The notes beneath the pieces were generated by a model that worked only from the letters and a program-made list of their open reading frames with translations, had not been told where the DNA came from and made no database searches. A stretch of DNA of 64,000 bases, from the NCBI GenBank assembly GCA_963711455.1, contig CAVQEH010000002.1:186001-250000 (forward strand), read 5' to 3'. The position numbers were made by a program, and so were the translations under genes. Shown piece after piece: positions 47,855 through 57,053 of the stretch (positions within the stretch are counted from its first letter, which is position 1; each line of letters starts with the position of its first letter). The stretch comes from DATFVA01 sp963711455. GTDB taxonomy: Bacteria > Bacteroidota > Ignavibacteria > Ignavibacteriales > Ignavibacteriaceae.

Positions 47855-48334
47855 TTAATTACTGTTTGGGTCAGAATTTATTTCCTGGGTAAAATTAGTT
47901 ACAATTGAGAATACTTCATCTTCATTTCCAAGAAGATCTTTTAAAGTTAATTTATCAAGCACGCTGTCAAGAAGAGACTGAACCTTACTCCATAGTGAAC
48001 GGATAGAACAATCAATGGAATTTGTACATATATTCTGAATCCCCGAATGAATATCGCAGAAAGAGGATTCGTATAGTTTCCCGCCGAGTGCAACAAGAAC
48101 ATTCCCTATTACAATTTCTTCAGAAGGACGTGCTAATTTATAGCCGCCGGTCTGTCCACGGCTGCTGTCAATAAATTCTCCCAGTCTGAGAATTCGTAAG
48201 AGTTTGCCCACGTGCGCAGTAGATAATCCTTCCAGCTCACTTATTTCCGGTATTGTTAATCCGTTGGGTGACCTGGATTTTGCGATCCTTAATAAACAAC
48301 GTAATCCGTATTCTTCCTGTGTACTAAATTTCAT
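47855..48334 (-). CDS. Rrf2-family iron-sulfur regulator
   Basis: The 159-residue protein has the Rrf2 winged helix (EEYGLRCLLRIAKSRSPNGL, then GLSTAHVGKLLRILRLGEFI). Three cysteines spaced CX9CX5C in the C-terminal half (SFCDIHSGIQNIC then TNSIDC) could bind an Fe-S cluster, as in IscR. The gene is last in the suf direction and probably senses Fe-S status to control the operon. The DNA target is not visible with confidence. Confidence 0.85.
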   Translation of the reverse strand: MKFSTQEEYGLRCLLRIAKSRSPNGLTIPEISELEGLSTAHVGKLLRILRLGEFIDSSRGQTGGYKLARPSEEIVIGNVLVALGGKLYESSFCDIHSGIQNICTNSIDCSIRSLWSKVQSLLDSVLDKLTLKDLLGNEDEVFSIVTNFTQEINSDPNSN

Positions 48335-48352
48335 TTTTTAACCTGTAAAATT

Positions 48353-48375
48353 GGAACTGCCGGTTAGGCAGTTCC
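48353..48375 (-). terminator. Strong hairpin between the bacilliredoxin and rrf2 genes
   Basis: GGAACTGCC (48353-48361) pairs perfectly with GGCAGTTCC (48367-48375) around a five-base loop. On the minus strand it is followed by AATTTTAC, with only a short T-run, and the rrf2 start lies about 18 bases downstream. It may partly terminate suf transcription or regulate rrf2 translation. Confidence 0.6.
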
Positions 48376-48385
48376 GTAAAAATCG

Positions 48386-48919
48386 TTATTCTTTATATAA
48401 TGGAATTTTTGATCCGCACTGAACAGCATATGTTACTTTATCAAAAACTTCTGCCGAAATTGAAGGACCCTGTTTTGTACAGAGTTCATCAAACGCTTCA
48501 CGTAAATCCGCTGAAATATCCTGAGCGCTACGTCCCTCAATATTATATCTCTGCATAAAGTACAGAAGCATACCGTTTTTAAATATTGCAATGCTCGGGG
48601 AAGAAGGTGGATAACTGCCAATATATTGTCTTACTTTATCGACTGCTTCTCTTTCCTGCCCTGCGAATCCTGTTACAAGTCTATCGGGAATAACGTTGTG
48701 CTGTAAAGCCAATGAAACCCCCGGTCTTGCACTTCCTGCAGCACAGCCGCAAACAGAATTAATCATTACAAGCACAGTCTGATCATCCTTAACATTTATA
48801 GCATCATCGACATCCTGTGGTGTAATTAATTCTTTGAAGCCGACCGCAATTAAAGCATCTCTCATTGGTTGAACTGCATCCTGATCATATAGCGGGGGAC
48901 GCGACATTATATTGAACAT
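48386..48919 (-). CDS. Bacilliredoxin (BrxA/BrxB family)
   Basis: The start at 48919 is preceded by AGGAG at a spacing of 8 bases, and the product begins FNIMSRPPLYDQ. The catalytic motif is SVCGCAAGSARP (CGC), and the domain runs through GSYPPSSPSIAIFKNG, as in YphP/YqiW proteins. In Firmicutes these remove bacillithiol from proteins. Here it sits inside a suf operon, so it may protect cysteine-bound sulfur transfer or thiols. Whether bacillithiol is made is not visible here. Confidence 0.9.
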   Translation of the reverse strand: MFNIMSRPPLYDQDAVQPMRDALIAVGFKELITPQDVDDAINVKDDQTVLVMINSVCGCAAGSARPGVSLALQHNVIPDRLVTGFAGQEREAVDKVRQYIGSYPPSSPSIAIFKNGMLLYFMQRYNIEGRSAQDISADLREAFDELCTKQGPSISAEVFDKVTYAVQCGSKIPLYKE

Positions 48920-48944
48920 ATTTACTACTCCTATATTTTTATTT

Positions 48945-49280
48945 TTATAACATTCCAAGTTCTAATTTGGCAACATCCGACATCATATCTTTATCCCATG
49001 GTGGATTCCAGACAAGCTCTACCTTCACATTTCTTACTTCGGGAATTGAGTAAATTTTCTCCTGCACTTCTCCGGGAAGCGAACCGGCAACAGGACAGGC
49101 CGGTGAAGTAAGTGTCATTTTAACTATAACATTAGCATCATTATCAATCTGAATTTCATAAATTAAACCAAGCTCAAAAATGTTAACAGGTATTTCCGGA
49201 TCGTAACATGTTTTAAGCATAGAAATAATCTTTTCTTCAAGCACCTGCTTGTTAATTATTTCTGCTGTTTCTTTTTTCAT
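48945..49280 (-). CDS. sufT: SufT/DUF59 Fe-S maturation protein
   Basis: The start at 49280 overlaps the SufU stop in ATGA, which supports coupling. The product contains CYDPEIPVNIFELGLIYEI and MTLTSPACPVAGSLPGEVQE, the MIP18/SufT signature with the conserved TxPxCP loop. It ends ELVWNPPWDKDMMSD. The protein helps place Fe-S clusters on targets. An upstream in-frame start exists but would run into sufU. Confidence 0.88.
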   Translation of the reverse strand: MKKETAEIINKQVLEEKIISMLKTCYDPEIPVNIFELGLIYEIQIDNDANVIVKMTLTSPACPVAGSLPGEVQEKIYSIPEVRNVKVELVWNPPWDKDMMSDVAKLELGML

Positions 49281-49732
49281 TCTGTCTTTACTGTTTTGTT
49301 CTCTTCTTTCAGAGCGGAAATTAAAGTATGCCATGCCAGACTCGCACATTTTACTCTTGATGGAAATTCTCTTACGCCTGCAAAAACAGCAAGCTTTCCA
49401 ACTTCATCAGTATTTATTTTTTCATCCATTTTTCCTGTAATCAGGTGATGAAATTTTTCAAATATTATTTCAGCTTCTTCAATAGTTTTGCCTTTAACCA
49501 TTGTACTCATTAAAGATGCTGAAGCTTTTGATATTGCACATCCTGAACCAACAAATGAAATATCATCAATTTTATCATCTTCTAATTTTACATATACATC
49601 AATCCTGTCACCGCATAAAGGATTGTATCCTTCCGCATAATGGTTAGCGCTCTCGAGCTTCTTAAAATTTCTTGGACTCTTATTATGATCTAAAATTACC
49701 TGCTGGTAAAGTTCTCTTAATTCGTCATCCAT
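49277..49732 (-). CDS. sufU: SufU Fe-S scaffold/sulfur-transfer protein
   Basis: The 151-residue protein has three conserved cysteines: NPLCGDRIDV, GSGCAISKASASLM and SRVKCASLAWHTL. With the Asp in PLCGD these form the zinc site through which SufU accepts persulfide from SufS. The GKAI-type insert of SufU (KTIEEAEIIFEKFHHLITGK) is present, distinguishing it from IscU. Its start overlaps the sufS stop by one base. Confidence 0.92.
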   Translation of the reverse strand: MDDELRELYQQVILDHNKSPRNFKKLESANHYAEGYNPLCGDRIDVYVKLEDDKIDDISFVGSGCAISKASASLMSTMVKGKTIEEAEIIFEKFHHLITGKMDEKINTDEVGKLAVFAGVREFPSRVKCASLAWHTLISALKEENKTVKTE

Positions 49733-50985
49733 CAGTTGAATGCCTCAATTACTTTTTTAATTCCCTGAACAAGGACATCGGCTTCTTCAAGAGTGTTATA
49801 CATTGCAAAGGAAGCGCGTGAAGTTGCAGGAATATTAAACCTGTCCATCAATGGCTGGGTGCAGTGATGTCCTGTCCGTACAGCGATTCCTTCGTAATCT
49901 AAAAAAGTTCCCACGTCATGGGGATGCACATTTTTCAGAACAAAGGAAATAACACTGCTTTTCATAGGCGCAGTTCCGATTATCCTTAATCCCTCAACAT
50001 GAGATAATTTTTCCGTAGCATAATCAAGCACGTGCTTTTCATAGTTTGAAATTAAATCAAGACCGATAGATTTTATATAATCTATTGCTGCACCCAACCC
50101 GATAGCGTCTGCAATATTTGATGTTCCTGCTTCAAATTTAAAGGGAAGCTCATTATAAGTTGTTTTAGTAAAAGTTACTTTAGAAATCATATCCCCCCCT
50201 CCCATAAAAGGTGGCATCTGTTCTAACAATTTTTCTTTTCCATATAAAACCCCGATTCCTGTCGGTCCATACAGTTTATGGCCGGAGAAAGCAAGGAAAT
50301 CACAATCAAGCTTTTGAACATCTACAGGGAAATGACTTACAGCCTGTGCCGCATCAAGTAAAACAGGTATGTCATGATTATGGGCAATTTCAATTATTTT
50401 TTCTACCGGGTTTATAGTTCCGAGGGAATTGGATACATAAACCACAGATATAATTTTAGTGCGGTCAGAAATTAATTTTTCAAATTCATCAAGTACTAAT
50501 TCTCCGCTGTCAGTTATCGGCACAACTTTAAGCAAAGCTTTTTTTTCTGAAGCGATAAGCTGCCAGGGAACAATATTGGAATGATGCTCCATTCCTGTAA
50601 TAAGAATTTCATCACCTTCATTTAGATTACTTCTTCCGAAACTATTTGCTACAAGGTTGATTGATTCGGTTGTTCCACGGGTAAATATTATTTCTTTTTC
50701 ACTCTTTGCATTTATAAAGTTTTTAACTTTAATTCTTGCATCCTCATAAGCTGCAGTTGCTTTTTCACTTAAGGTGTGAACTCCACGGTGGATATTAGAA
50801 TTAATCGAAGTATAATATTCGGTTAGAGTATCGATAACCTGCCGCGGCTTCTGAGTGGTTGCTGCATTATCAAGATAACAAAGTGGTTTCCCGCGGACTA
50901 ACGTTTTAAGAATCGGAAAATCCTCCCGTATTTTCAATACGTCGAAAGATGTTTCCTTCTGCAATATTTCAGGTTTAGTGTACAC
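49732..50985 (-). CDS. sufS: SufS cysteine desulfurase
   Basis: The 417-residue PLP enzyme has CYLDNAATTQKP, the PLP lysine in AFSGHKLYGPTGIG, and the catalytic cysteine in TGHHCTQPLMDRF. It transfers sulfur from cysteine to SufU as a persulfide. The N-terminus is VLKIREDFPILKTLVRGKPL, typical of group II desulfurases. It follows sufD with no gap. Confidence 0.95.
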   Translation of the reverse strand: MYTKPEILQKETSFDVLKIREDFPILKTLVRGKPLCYLDNAATTQKPRQVIDTLTEYYTSINSNIHRGVHTLSEKATAAYEDARIKVKNFINAKSEKEIIFTRGTTESINLVANSFGRSNLNEGDEILITGMEHHSNIVPWQLIASEKKALLKVVPITDSGELVLDEFEKLISDRTKIISVVYVSNSLGTINPVEKIIEIAHNHDIPVLLDAAQAVSHFPVDVQKLDCDFLAFSGHKLYGPTGIGVLYGKEKLLEQMPPFMGGGDMISKVTFTKTTYNELPFKFEAGTSNIADAIGLGAAIDYIKSIGLDLISNYEKHVLDYATEKLSHVEGLRIIGTAPMKSSVISFVLKNVHPHDVGTFLDYEGIAVRTGHHCTQPLMDRFNIPATSRASFAMYNTLEEADVLVQGIKKVIEAFN

Positions 50986-52317
50986 TTATTGTTCCGGGTT
51001 AAATTTATTTGTTAAAATTTCTTCAAGATAAGTTTTTATTGCTTCAACTTTAATTGAATTTACAACATCGCTTGCAAATGCATGAATTAACATTCCGCGT
51101 GCAGTTTTATCACCTATTCCCCTTGCTTTCAAATAAAAGAGAGCCTCATCTTCAATTTGTCCTATGGTTGCGCCGTGAGAACATTTAACATCATCTGCAA
51201 AAATTTCCAGTTGCGGTTTTGTATTAACAAGCGCATTATCAGAAAGAATAACATTATTATTTTCCTGGAACGCATTTGTTTTCTGTGCATCGGGACGAAC
51301 CATTACTTTTCCATTAAATACTCCGCGGGATTTACCATCAAGAATACCTTTATAATGTTCGTGGCTGTTGCAGTAGGGTTTTGCATGATCAATCATTGTA
51401 TGAACGTCGAACAACTGGTTTCCATCAATCATAAATAATCCATTTAACAAACACTCACCGCCGGTATTGTTGAATCGGGTTGTAAAATCATTCCTGCTTA
51501 TATCGCCGCCGAAAGAAATCATATTGGAACTAAAATTACTGTTCCGCTCCTGATCGACTTCCATTCTTGCTATGTGAAATGCATTTCTGCTTTCATCCTG
51601 CAGCTTTATATGATCAAGCACCGCATTTTCATCAGCAAAGATTTCTGTAACAGTATTAGTAAAATAAATTCCATCATCAACGGAAGTGTAATGCTCAATA
51701 ATTGTTGCCTGCGAATTTTTTCCGGCAACAAAAAGGTTTCTCGGCTGGCTTAAAATTTTTTCATTTTGAGAAGTATTCACATAAAGTATATGAATCGGCT
51801 CTTCAATTATTTTTCCATCGGGAATGTAAATGAAAGCCCCATCATTTGTATAAGCAGTGCTTAATGCAGTAAAAATCTGATCTTTATAATCAGCGTATTT
51901 ACTGAAATGTTTCTCCACAATTACGGAATGATTTTCTATAGCTGCGGCAATACTTCCTGCAATAACTCCCGTTGGTAGATCTTTTAAATCGGATAATTCT
52001 TCTGAGAAAAATCCGTTTACAAAAACAAGAAGTGAATGTTCCAGCCTATCAAATAAAAATTTTTGGACCTGTTTTTTGCTTACTGCCGAATCATTTTTAG
52101 CAGGAATGAAAGCATGCTTCAACAAAGGAGCTATGCTTGTGTACTTCCACTCTTCATTCCTGGTTGTGGGAAATTCAAGTTTAGAAAAATTTGAAATAGC
52201 ATCTTTCCTGATTTTATGAATCGGATTTGATGCACCGCCGTTCAGGCTGTTCTCAAATTTTCCAAAGTGTTCTATGTACCAGTTTTTAATATCTTTTATT
52301 TCTAAAGTTTCAGTCAT
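50986..52317 (-). CDS. sufD: SufD scaffold subunit
   Basis: The 443-residue protein has the SufB/SufD fold: NEEWKYTSIAPLLKHAFIPA in the N-terminal region, a long beta-helix, and VKCSHGATIGQIEDEALFYL, the conserved C-terminal loop, followed by ARGIGDKTARGMLIHAFASD. With SufB and SufC it forms the BC2D-type complex that assembles clusters. It lies 16 bases after sufC. Confidence 0.94.
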   Translation of the reverse strand: MTETLEIKDIKNWYIEHFGKFENSLNGGASNPIHKIRKDAISNFSKLEFPTTRNEEWKYTSIAPLLKHAFIPAKNDSAVSKKQVQKFLFDRLEHSLLVFVNGFFSEELSDLKDLPTGVIAGSIAAAIENHSVIVEKHFSKYADYKDQIFTALSTAYTNDGAFIYIPDGKIIEEPIHILYVNTSQNEKILSQPRNLFVAGKNSQATIIEHYTSVDDGIYFTNTVTEIFADENAVLDHIKLQDESRNAFHIARMEVDQERNSNFSSNMISFGGDISRNDFTTRFNNTGGECLLNGLFMIDGNQLFDVHTMIDHAKPYCNSHEHYKGILDGKSRGVFNGKVMVRPDAQKTNAFQENNNVILSDNALVNTKPQLEIFADDVKCSHGATIGQIEDEALFYLKARGIGDKTARGMLIHAFASDVVNSIKVEAIKTYLEEILTNKFNPEQ

Positions 52318-52333
52318 TTTTAATTCTGTTTAA

Positions 52334-53098
52334 TTAATTCTCAACCAATTGATTTTTATTATCTTTGATCCAGTCGTATCCTTTAGCTTCTAATTCGAGC
52401 GCAAGTTCTTTACCACCTGATTTAACTATCCTGCCATTATAAAGTACATGAACAAAATCAGGAACAATATAATTAAGTAACCGCTGGTAGTGAGTAACAA
52501 CTATTGTAGCATTATTTTTATTTCTCAATGTGTTAACACCATTAGCAACAATTCTCAAAGCATCGATATCAAGTCCCGAATCTGTTTCATCGAGTATGCT
52601 TAACTTTGGTTCAAGCACCGCCATCTGGAAAATTTCGTTTCTCTTTTTTTCACCGCCGGAAAAACCTTCATTAACCGCTCTGCTCAAGAGTTTTTGGTCA
52701 AGTTCAACAAGCTTTGTTTTTTCTTTTATTAAAGAAAGAAATTCCATCGCATCAAGTTGCTCTTCTCCCCGGTATTTTCTTATTTCATTTAAAGCTGTTT
52801 TTAAAAGATTTGTGTTGCTTACTCCGGGCAGTTCAACAGGATACTGAAAGGCAAGAAACAAACCTTCTCTTGCACGGTCCTCGGGAGAAAGCTCTAAAAG
52901 GTTTTTACCGTTGTATATTACCTCTCCGTCTGTAACTTCATATTCTTCTTTTCCGGCAAGCGCAGAAGCAAGTGTACTTTTTCCTGAACCGTTTGGTCCC
53001 ATTATAGCATGAACTTCTCCGGCATTTACTTTTAAATTGATTCCTTTCAGAATTTCTTTGCTTCCGATATTCACATGTAAGTTTTTAATTTCTAACAT
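52334..53098 (-). CDS. sufC: SufC ATPase
   Basis: The 254-residue ABC-type ATPase has Walker A GPNGSGKST, the SufC-specific signature FSGGEKKRNEIFQ and Walker B with LSILDETDSGLDIDALRIV. It powers the SufBCD complex in the cytoplasm and is not a transporter. It follows sufB by 40 bases. Confidence 0.96.
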   Translation of the reverse strand: MLEIKNLHVNIGSKEILKGINLKVNAGEVHAIMGPNGSGKSTLASALAGKEEYEVTDGEVIYNGKNLLELSPEDRAREGLFLAFQYPVELPGVSNTNLLKTALNEIRKYRGEEQLDAMEFLSLIKEKTKLVELDQKLLSRAVNEGFSGGEKKRNEIFQMAVLEPKLSILDETDSGLDIDALRIVANGVNTLRNKNNATIVVTHYQRLLNYIVPDFVHVLYNGRIVKSGGKELALELEAKGYDWIKDNKNQLVEN

Positions 53099-53138
53099 TC
53101 TTTATTTCCTGTTTTGATCAAATTATTTATGAAAAGAT

Positions 53139-54587
53139 TTACCCTACACTACCTTCAAGACTAATGCTGAGAAGCTTTGTTGCTTCTACTGCAAATTCCA
53201 TCGGTAACTCTTTAAATACTTCCTTACAATATCCGTTAACGATTAATCCAATTGCATCTTCTGTTGAAATACCTCTCTGGTTCAAATAGAAAATCTGGTC
53301 TTCCCCGATTTTGGAAGTTGTTGCTTCGTGTTCTATCTGTGCAGAAGGATTATTTATTTCAAGATATGGAAAAGTATGAGCACCGCATTTATCACCAATT
53401 AAAAGCGAATCGCACTGAGAAAAATTTCGGGCATTATTAGCTTTCCTGTTTATTTTAACGAGACCTCTGTAGCTGTTATTACTTTTTCCTGCTGAAATTC
53501 CTTTTGAGATAATTGTGCTTTTTGTATTCTTTCCAAGATGGATCATCTTTGTTCCGGTATCGGCCTGCTGGTAATTATTAGTTACTGCAACTGAATAAAA
53601 CTCACCGGTTGAATTATCTCCCTGCAAAATACATCCGGGATATTTCCATGTAATTGCTGAACCGGTTTCTACCTGTGTCCATGAAATTTTAGAATTAACC
53701 CCACGACAAGCTCCTCGTTTAGTCACAAAATTGTAAATACCGCCTTTGCCGTTTTTATCACCGGAATACCAGTTCTGAACAGTTGAATATTTTATTTGCG
53801 CGTTATCAAGAGCCACTAATTCAACAACCGCTGCGTGAAGCTGGTTTTCATCTCTCATCGGGGCAGTACAACCCTCAAGATAACTTACATATGACCCTTC
53901 ATCAGCAACAATTAATGTTCTTTCAAACTGTCCTGTCTTAGCAGCATTAATTCTGAAGTAAGTTGAAAGTTCCATCGGGCAGCGAACGCCTTTGGGAACG
54001 TAAACGAAAGTTCCATCACTAAATACTGCAGAATTAAGTGTAGCGAAAAAGTTATCGGTATAAGGGACAACACTTCCCATATATTTTTTAACAAGCTCCG
54101 GATGATTTTGAATTGCTTCTGAGATCGAACAGAATATGATTCCCATTTCAGCAAGCGTATCTTTAAATGTAGTTGCAACAGAAACACTATCAAAGACTGC
54201 ATCAACAGCAACATTGCTAAGCCGTTTCTGTTCTTCGAGAGATATTCCAAGTTTTTCAAATGTTTTACGTAATTCAGGATCAACTTCATCTAAGCTATTT
54301 AGGACCGGTTTATTTTTGGGAGCTGAATAATAGGTTATATCCTGATAATCGATTGGTTTATACTTAATATTTGCCCAGTGCGGTTCTTTCATTGGGAGCC
54401 ATTGCTTATAAGCTTTCATTCTCCATTCAAGCATCCATTCAGGTTCTTTTTTAATAGCAGAGAGCTGGTGTATAATATCCTCATTTAGTCCATTTGGAAG
54501 ACGATCAGCTTCGATATCAGAAACAAATCCATACTTATATTCTTTATTTGCTAATTCTTCTATTGTTCCTACTTCAGTATTGCTCAT
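53139..54587 (-). CDS. sufB: SufB scaffold subunit
   Basis: The 482-residue protein contains YKYGFVSDIEADRLPNGLNE near the start, FVYVPKGVRCPMELSTYFRI, NWYSGDKNGKGGIYNFVTKR and the C-terminal GEDQIFYLNQRGISTEDAIG. SufB is the main site of Fe-S assembly. It is the first gene of the suf operon, with 234 bases of AT-rich upstream region in which the promoter and any Rrf2 site must lie. Confidence 0.96.
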   Translation of the reverse strand: MSNTEVGTIEELANKEYKYGFVSDIEADRLPNGLNEDIIHQLSAIKKEPEWMLEWRMKAYKQWLPMKEPHWANIKYKPIDYQDITYYSAPKNKPVLNSLDEVDPELRKTFEKLGISLEEQKRLSNVAVDAVFDSVSVATTFKDTLAEMGIIFCSISEAIQNHPELVKKYMGSVVPYTDNFFATLNSAVFSDGTFVYVPKGVRCPMELSTYFRINAAKTGQFERTLIVADEGSYVSYLEGCTAPMRDENQLHAAVVELVALDNAQIKYSTVQNWYSGDKNGKGGIYNFVTKRGACRGVNSKISWTQVETGSAITWKYPGCILQGDNSTGEFYSVAVTNNYQQADTGTKMIHLGKNTKSTIISKGISAGKSNNSYRGLVKINRKANNARNFSQCDSLLIGDKCGAHTFPYLEINNPSAQIEHEATTSKIGEDQIFYLNQRGISTEDAIGLIVNGYCKEVFKELPMEFAVEATKLLSISLEGSVG

Positions 54588-54821
54588 TTAATCTCCTAAG
54601 TTGAAAAATCCTGCTGATTTTGTTAAATCTTCAGAAATTTTATTAATTACATTTCAAAGCTAACTAATCTATACTATTTTGTCAAGATTTAAGTTCCAAT
54701 AATAAAAGCCTTATTTTTAAGGTGTAATTTAGATTAACTGCAAACTGAGAATTCTTCCTAAATTGTTTTTATGCAATTATTCAGTTAACTTTGGCTTAAT
54801 TTTTACAATAATCTAATAGTT

Positions 54822-55925
54822 TTGGAAGAGCAGAAAATCAACGAAAATAAGCAGTCTGAAGATAAAAATTCAGATAAAACAAGCGGAAGCGATGAGTCCG
54901 ACGGTAAAAAAAATACCAGGTACAACCGGTATAACCGTGGAAGAAAACATTATTATAGATATAATCAGCCTAGGGGGGAATCGAACAAAAGCCAGTTTAA
55001 AAAACTTTCCGTTATTATTCCTTTATTAAATGAGGAAGAATCATTAAGTCCTCTTACAAATGAAATAAGAAAAGCTTTAAAACCGGTTAATATCAGCTAT
55101 GAAATTATTTTTGTAGATGATGGAAGTACAGATAAATCTCTTAAAATCATAAAAGAAATTTGCAGAACTGACAAAAGATTTAAGTTTATCAGTTTCAGGA
55201 AAAATTACGGAAAATCTGCTGCTCTGCAGATGGGATTTAAAAATGCTACAGGTGATGTTGTTATTACCATGGATGCCGATCTTCAGGATGATCCGAATGA
55301 GATTTCAAACCTGATTAAAAAACTGGAAGAAGGAGAAGGTTACGATCTGGTTTCCGGGTGGAAAAAAGTAAGACACGATCCGTTTATAAAAAAAGTGTCT
55401 TCCCGATTTTTCAATTATGTTACACGAATTATCAGTGGAATTAAAATTCACGATTTCAATTGCGGGCTGAAAGCTTACAGGAAAGAAGTTACAGAAAATA
55501 TAAAAGTTTACGGTGAACTTCATCGGTATGTACCTATGCTTGCAGACTGGCAGGGTTTCAAAGTAACTGAACTGCCTGTTAAACATCATCCACGCAGGTA
55601 CGGCGTAACTAAATTTGGTGTTTCGCGGTTCTTTAAGGGTTTTATTGATCTGATAACAGTAACATTCGCAACACGATATATTAAACGACCGATGCACTTA
55701 TTTGGTTTTCTTGGAGCACTTTCATTTTTTATAGGAATTATTGTTAACGGATATCTTACTTTTATATGGATTGCAGGAATTCCTTTAAGCAACCGGCCGT
55801 TACTATTTCTCGGTATTCTTTTAATAATTGTCGGCGTCCAATTTTTCTCAGTAGGATTGCTGGGAGAATTGTTTGTAAACAATTTTGTTGATGAAAAAGA
55901 ATACCAGATTAAAGACAGAGGGTAA
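54822..55925 (+). CDS. Family 2 glycosyltransferase with two C-terminal membrane helices, GtrB-like
   Basis: The catalytic domain starts at about residue 60 (LSVIIPLLNEEESLSPL) and has VDDGSTDKS, ITMDADLQDDPNE and the SGWKKVRHDPFIK loop. Two membrane helices lie at the C-terminus. This is the layout of DPM/GtrB polyprenyl-phosphate sugar transferases, which make membrane-linked sugar donors. The N-terminal 58 residues are unusual: a Ser/Asp/Lys run (KNSDKTSGSDESDGKKN), then an Arg/Asn/Tyr-rich tail. No ATG is available before the domain, so the TTG at 54822 is proposed. Confidence 0.85.
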   Translation: MEEQKINENKQSEDKNSDKTSGSDESDGKKNTRYNRYNRGRKHYYRYNQPRGESNKSQFKKLSVIIPLLNEEESLSPLTNEIRKALKPVNISYEIIFVDDGSTDKSLKIIKEICRTDKRFKFISFRKNYGKSAALQMGFKNATGDVVITMDADLQDDPNEISNLIKKLEEGEGYDLVSGWKKVRHDPFIKKVSSRFFNYVTRIISGIKIHDFNCGLKAYRKEVTENIKVYGELHRYVPMLADWQGFKVTELPVKHHPRRYGVTKFGVSRFFKGFIDLITVTFATRYIKRPMHLFGFLGALSFFIGIIVNGYLTFIWIAGIPLSNRPLLFLGILLIIVGVQFFSVGLLGELFVNNFVDEKEYQIKDRG

Positions 55926-55958
55926 TTTTTTTAGTCATATTAATTTATTTTCTATTCT

Positions 55959-57053
55959 TTGAACTTAAAAGATATAAAACTTAATTGCCGTTTTTTCCGT
56001 GGCGATATTCCCTGCAAGCCTAATAAACTGTATGGAGTACATTGTGTTGATGAAAAGGGGAATGATTGCAAATATTACGAGCCTAACGGGGAAAAGATAT
56101 TAATAATAAAATTAGGTGCTGTCGGAGATGTCATTAGAACAACTCCATTAATAACTTATTTTAAAAATCATTTTCCTTCTGCAAAAATTTATTGGCTTAC
56201 GCATACTCCCGTTGTCGTTCCTGAAAGCGTAGATGTGATTTTAAAATATGATATTGAAAGTATCACATTTCTTCAATCTGTAAAGTTTGACTACGTTTTC
56301 AATCTTGATAAAGATAAAGAAGCCTGTGCATTACTAAACAGAATTGATTCCAAAATCAAAAAAGGGTTTATCCTTAAAAATGGCATTCCTTATCCGGCTG
56401 ATGATGATGCAGTGCATAAATATTTCACAGGGATATTTGACGATATAAGTTTAAAAGATTCCAAAAGTTATCCAGAAGAGATTTTTGAAATTTGCGGTTT
56501 CAAATATTCGGGAGAAAAATATATACTCTCAAATTTCAATCAATACAAAGAAGACTGGGAAATTGATAAAACTAAAAATGTGATAGGATTGAATACCGGA
56601 TGCGGAGGAAGATGGACTTCAAGGCTTTGGGCGGATGCAAACTGGATATTACTCGCAAAGGAACTTATTAACCGGAATTATGAAGTAGTCTTTCTTGGCG
56701 GACGGCAGGAAGATGACAAAAATAGTTCTTTTGCCAAAGCTTCCGGGGGAAAATATTTTGGTCACTTTCGCCTGGAGAAATTTATTAATCTGGTTGACCA
56801 ATGCAATCTCGTAGTAACCGGCGTTACAATGGCTATGCATATTACTTTAGGGCTTGGTAAAAAAATAGTATTGTTCAATAATATTTTTAACAGTAGCGAG
56901 TTTGAACTATTCGGACTTGGTGAAATTGTCGAACCCGAAAAAAAATGCAAATGTTTTTATTCCCCTACCTGTACTAACACTGAATACAATTGTATGGATT
57001 ACATTTCTGTTGATAGAGTTCTGGCTACAATTAATAAGTTGCTCAAAAAATGA
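55959..57053 (+). CDS. Family 9 glycosyltransferase (heptosyltransferase-like) with Cys-rich N-terminus
   Basis: The GT9 core has ILIIKLGAVGDVIRTTPLIT, IGLNTGCGGRWTSRLW and VVTGVTMAMHITLGLGKKIV, as in WaaC/WaaF/RfaQ-type enzymes. The N-terminal 40 residues carry four cysteines (CX8CX9CX7C in CRFFRGDIPCKPNKLYGVHC and onwards), and the C-terminus has KKCKCFYSPTCTNTEYNC. They may bind a metal. The start is a TTG at 55959. It probably adds a sugar to LPS or another envelope glycan. Its end overlaps the GT4 gene by four bases. Confidence 0.85.
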   Translation: MNLKDIKLNCRFFRGDIPCKPNKLYGVHCVDEKGNDCKYYEPNGEKILIIKLGAVGDVIRTTPLITYFKNHFPSAKIYWLTHTPVVVPESVDVILKYDIESITFLQSVKFDYVFNLDKDKEACALLNRIDSKIKKGFILKNGIPYPADDDAVHKYFTGIFDDISLKDSKSYPEEIFEICGFKYSGEKYILSNFNQYKEDWEIDKTKNVIGLNTGCGGRWTSRLWADANWILLAKELINRNYEVVFLGGRQEDDKNSSFAKASGGKYFGHFRLEKFINLVDQCNLVVTGVTMAMHITLGLGKKIVLFNNIFNSSEFELFGLGEIVEPEKKCKCFYSPTCTNTEYNCMDYISVDRVLATINKLLKK

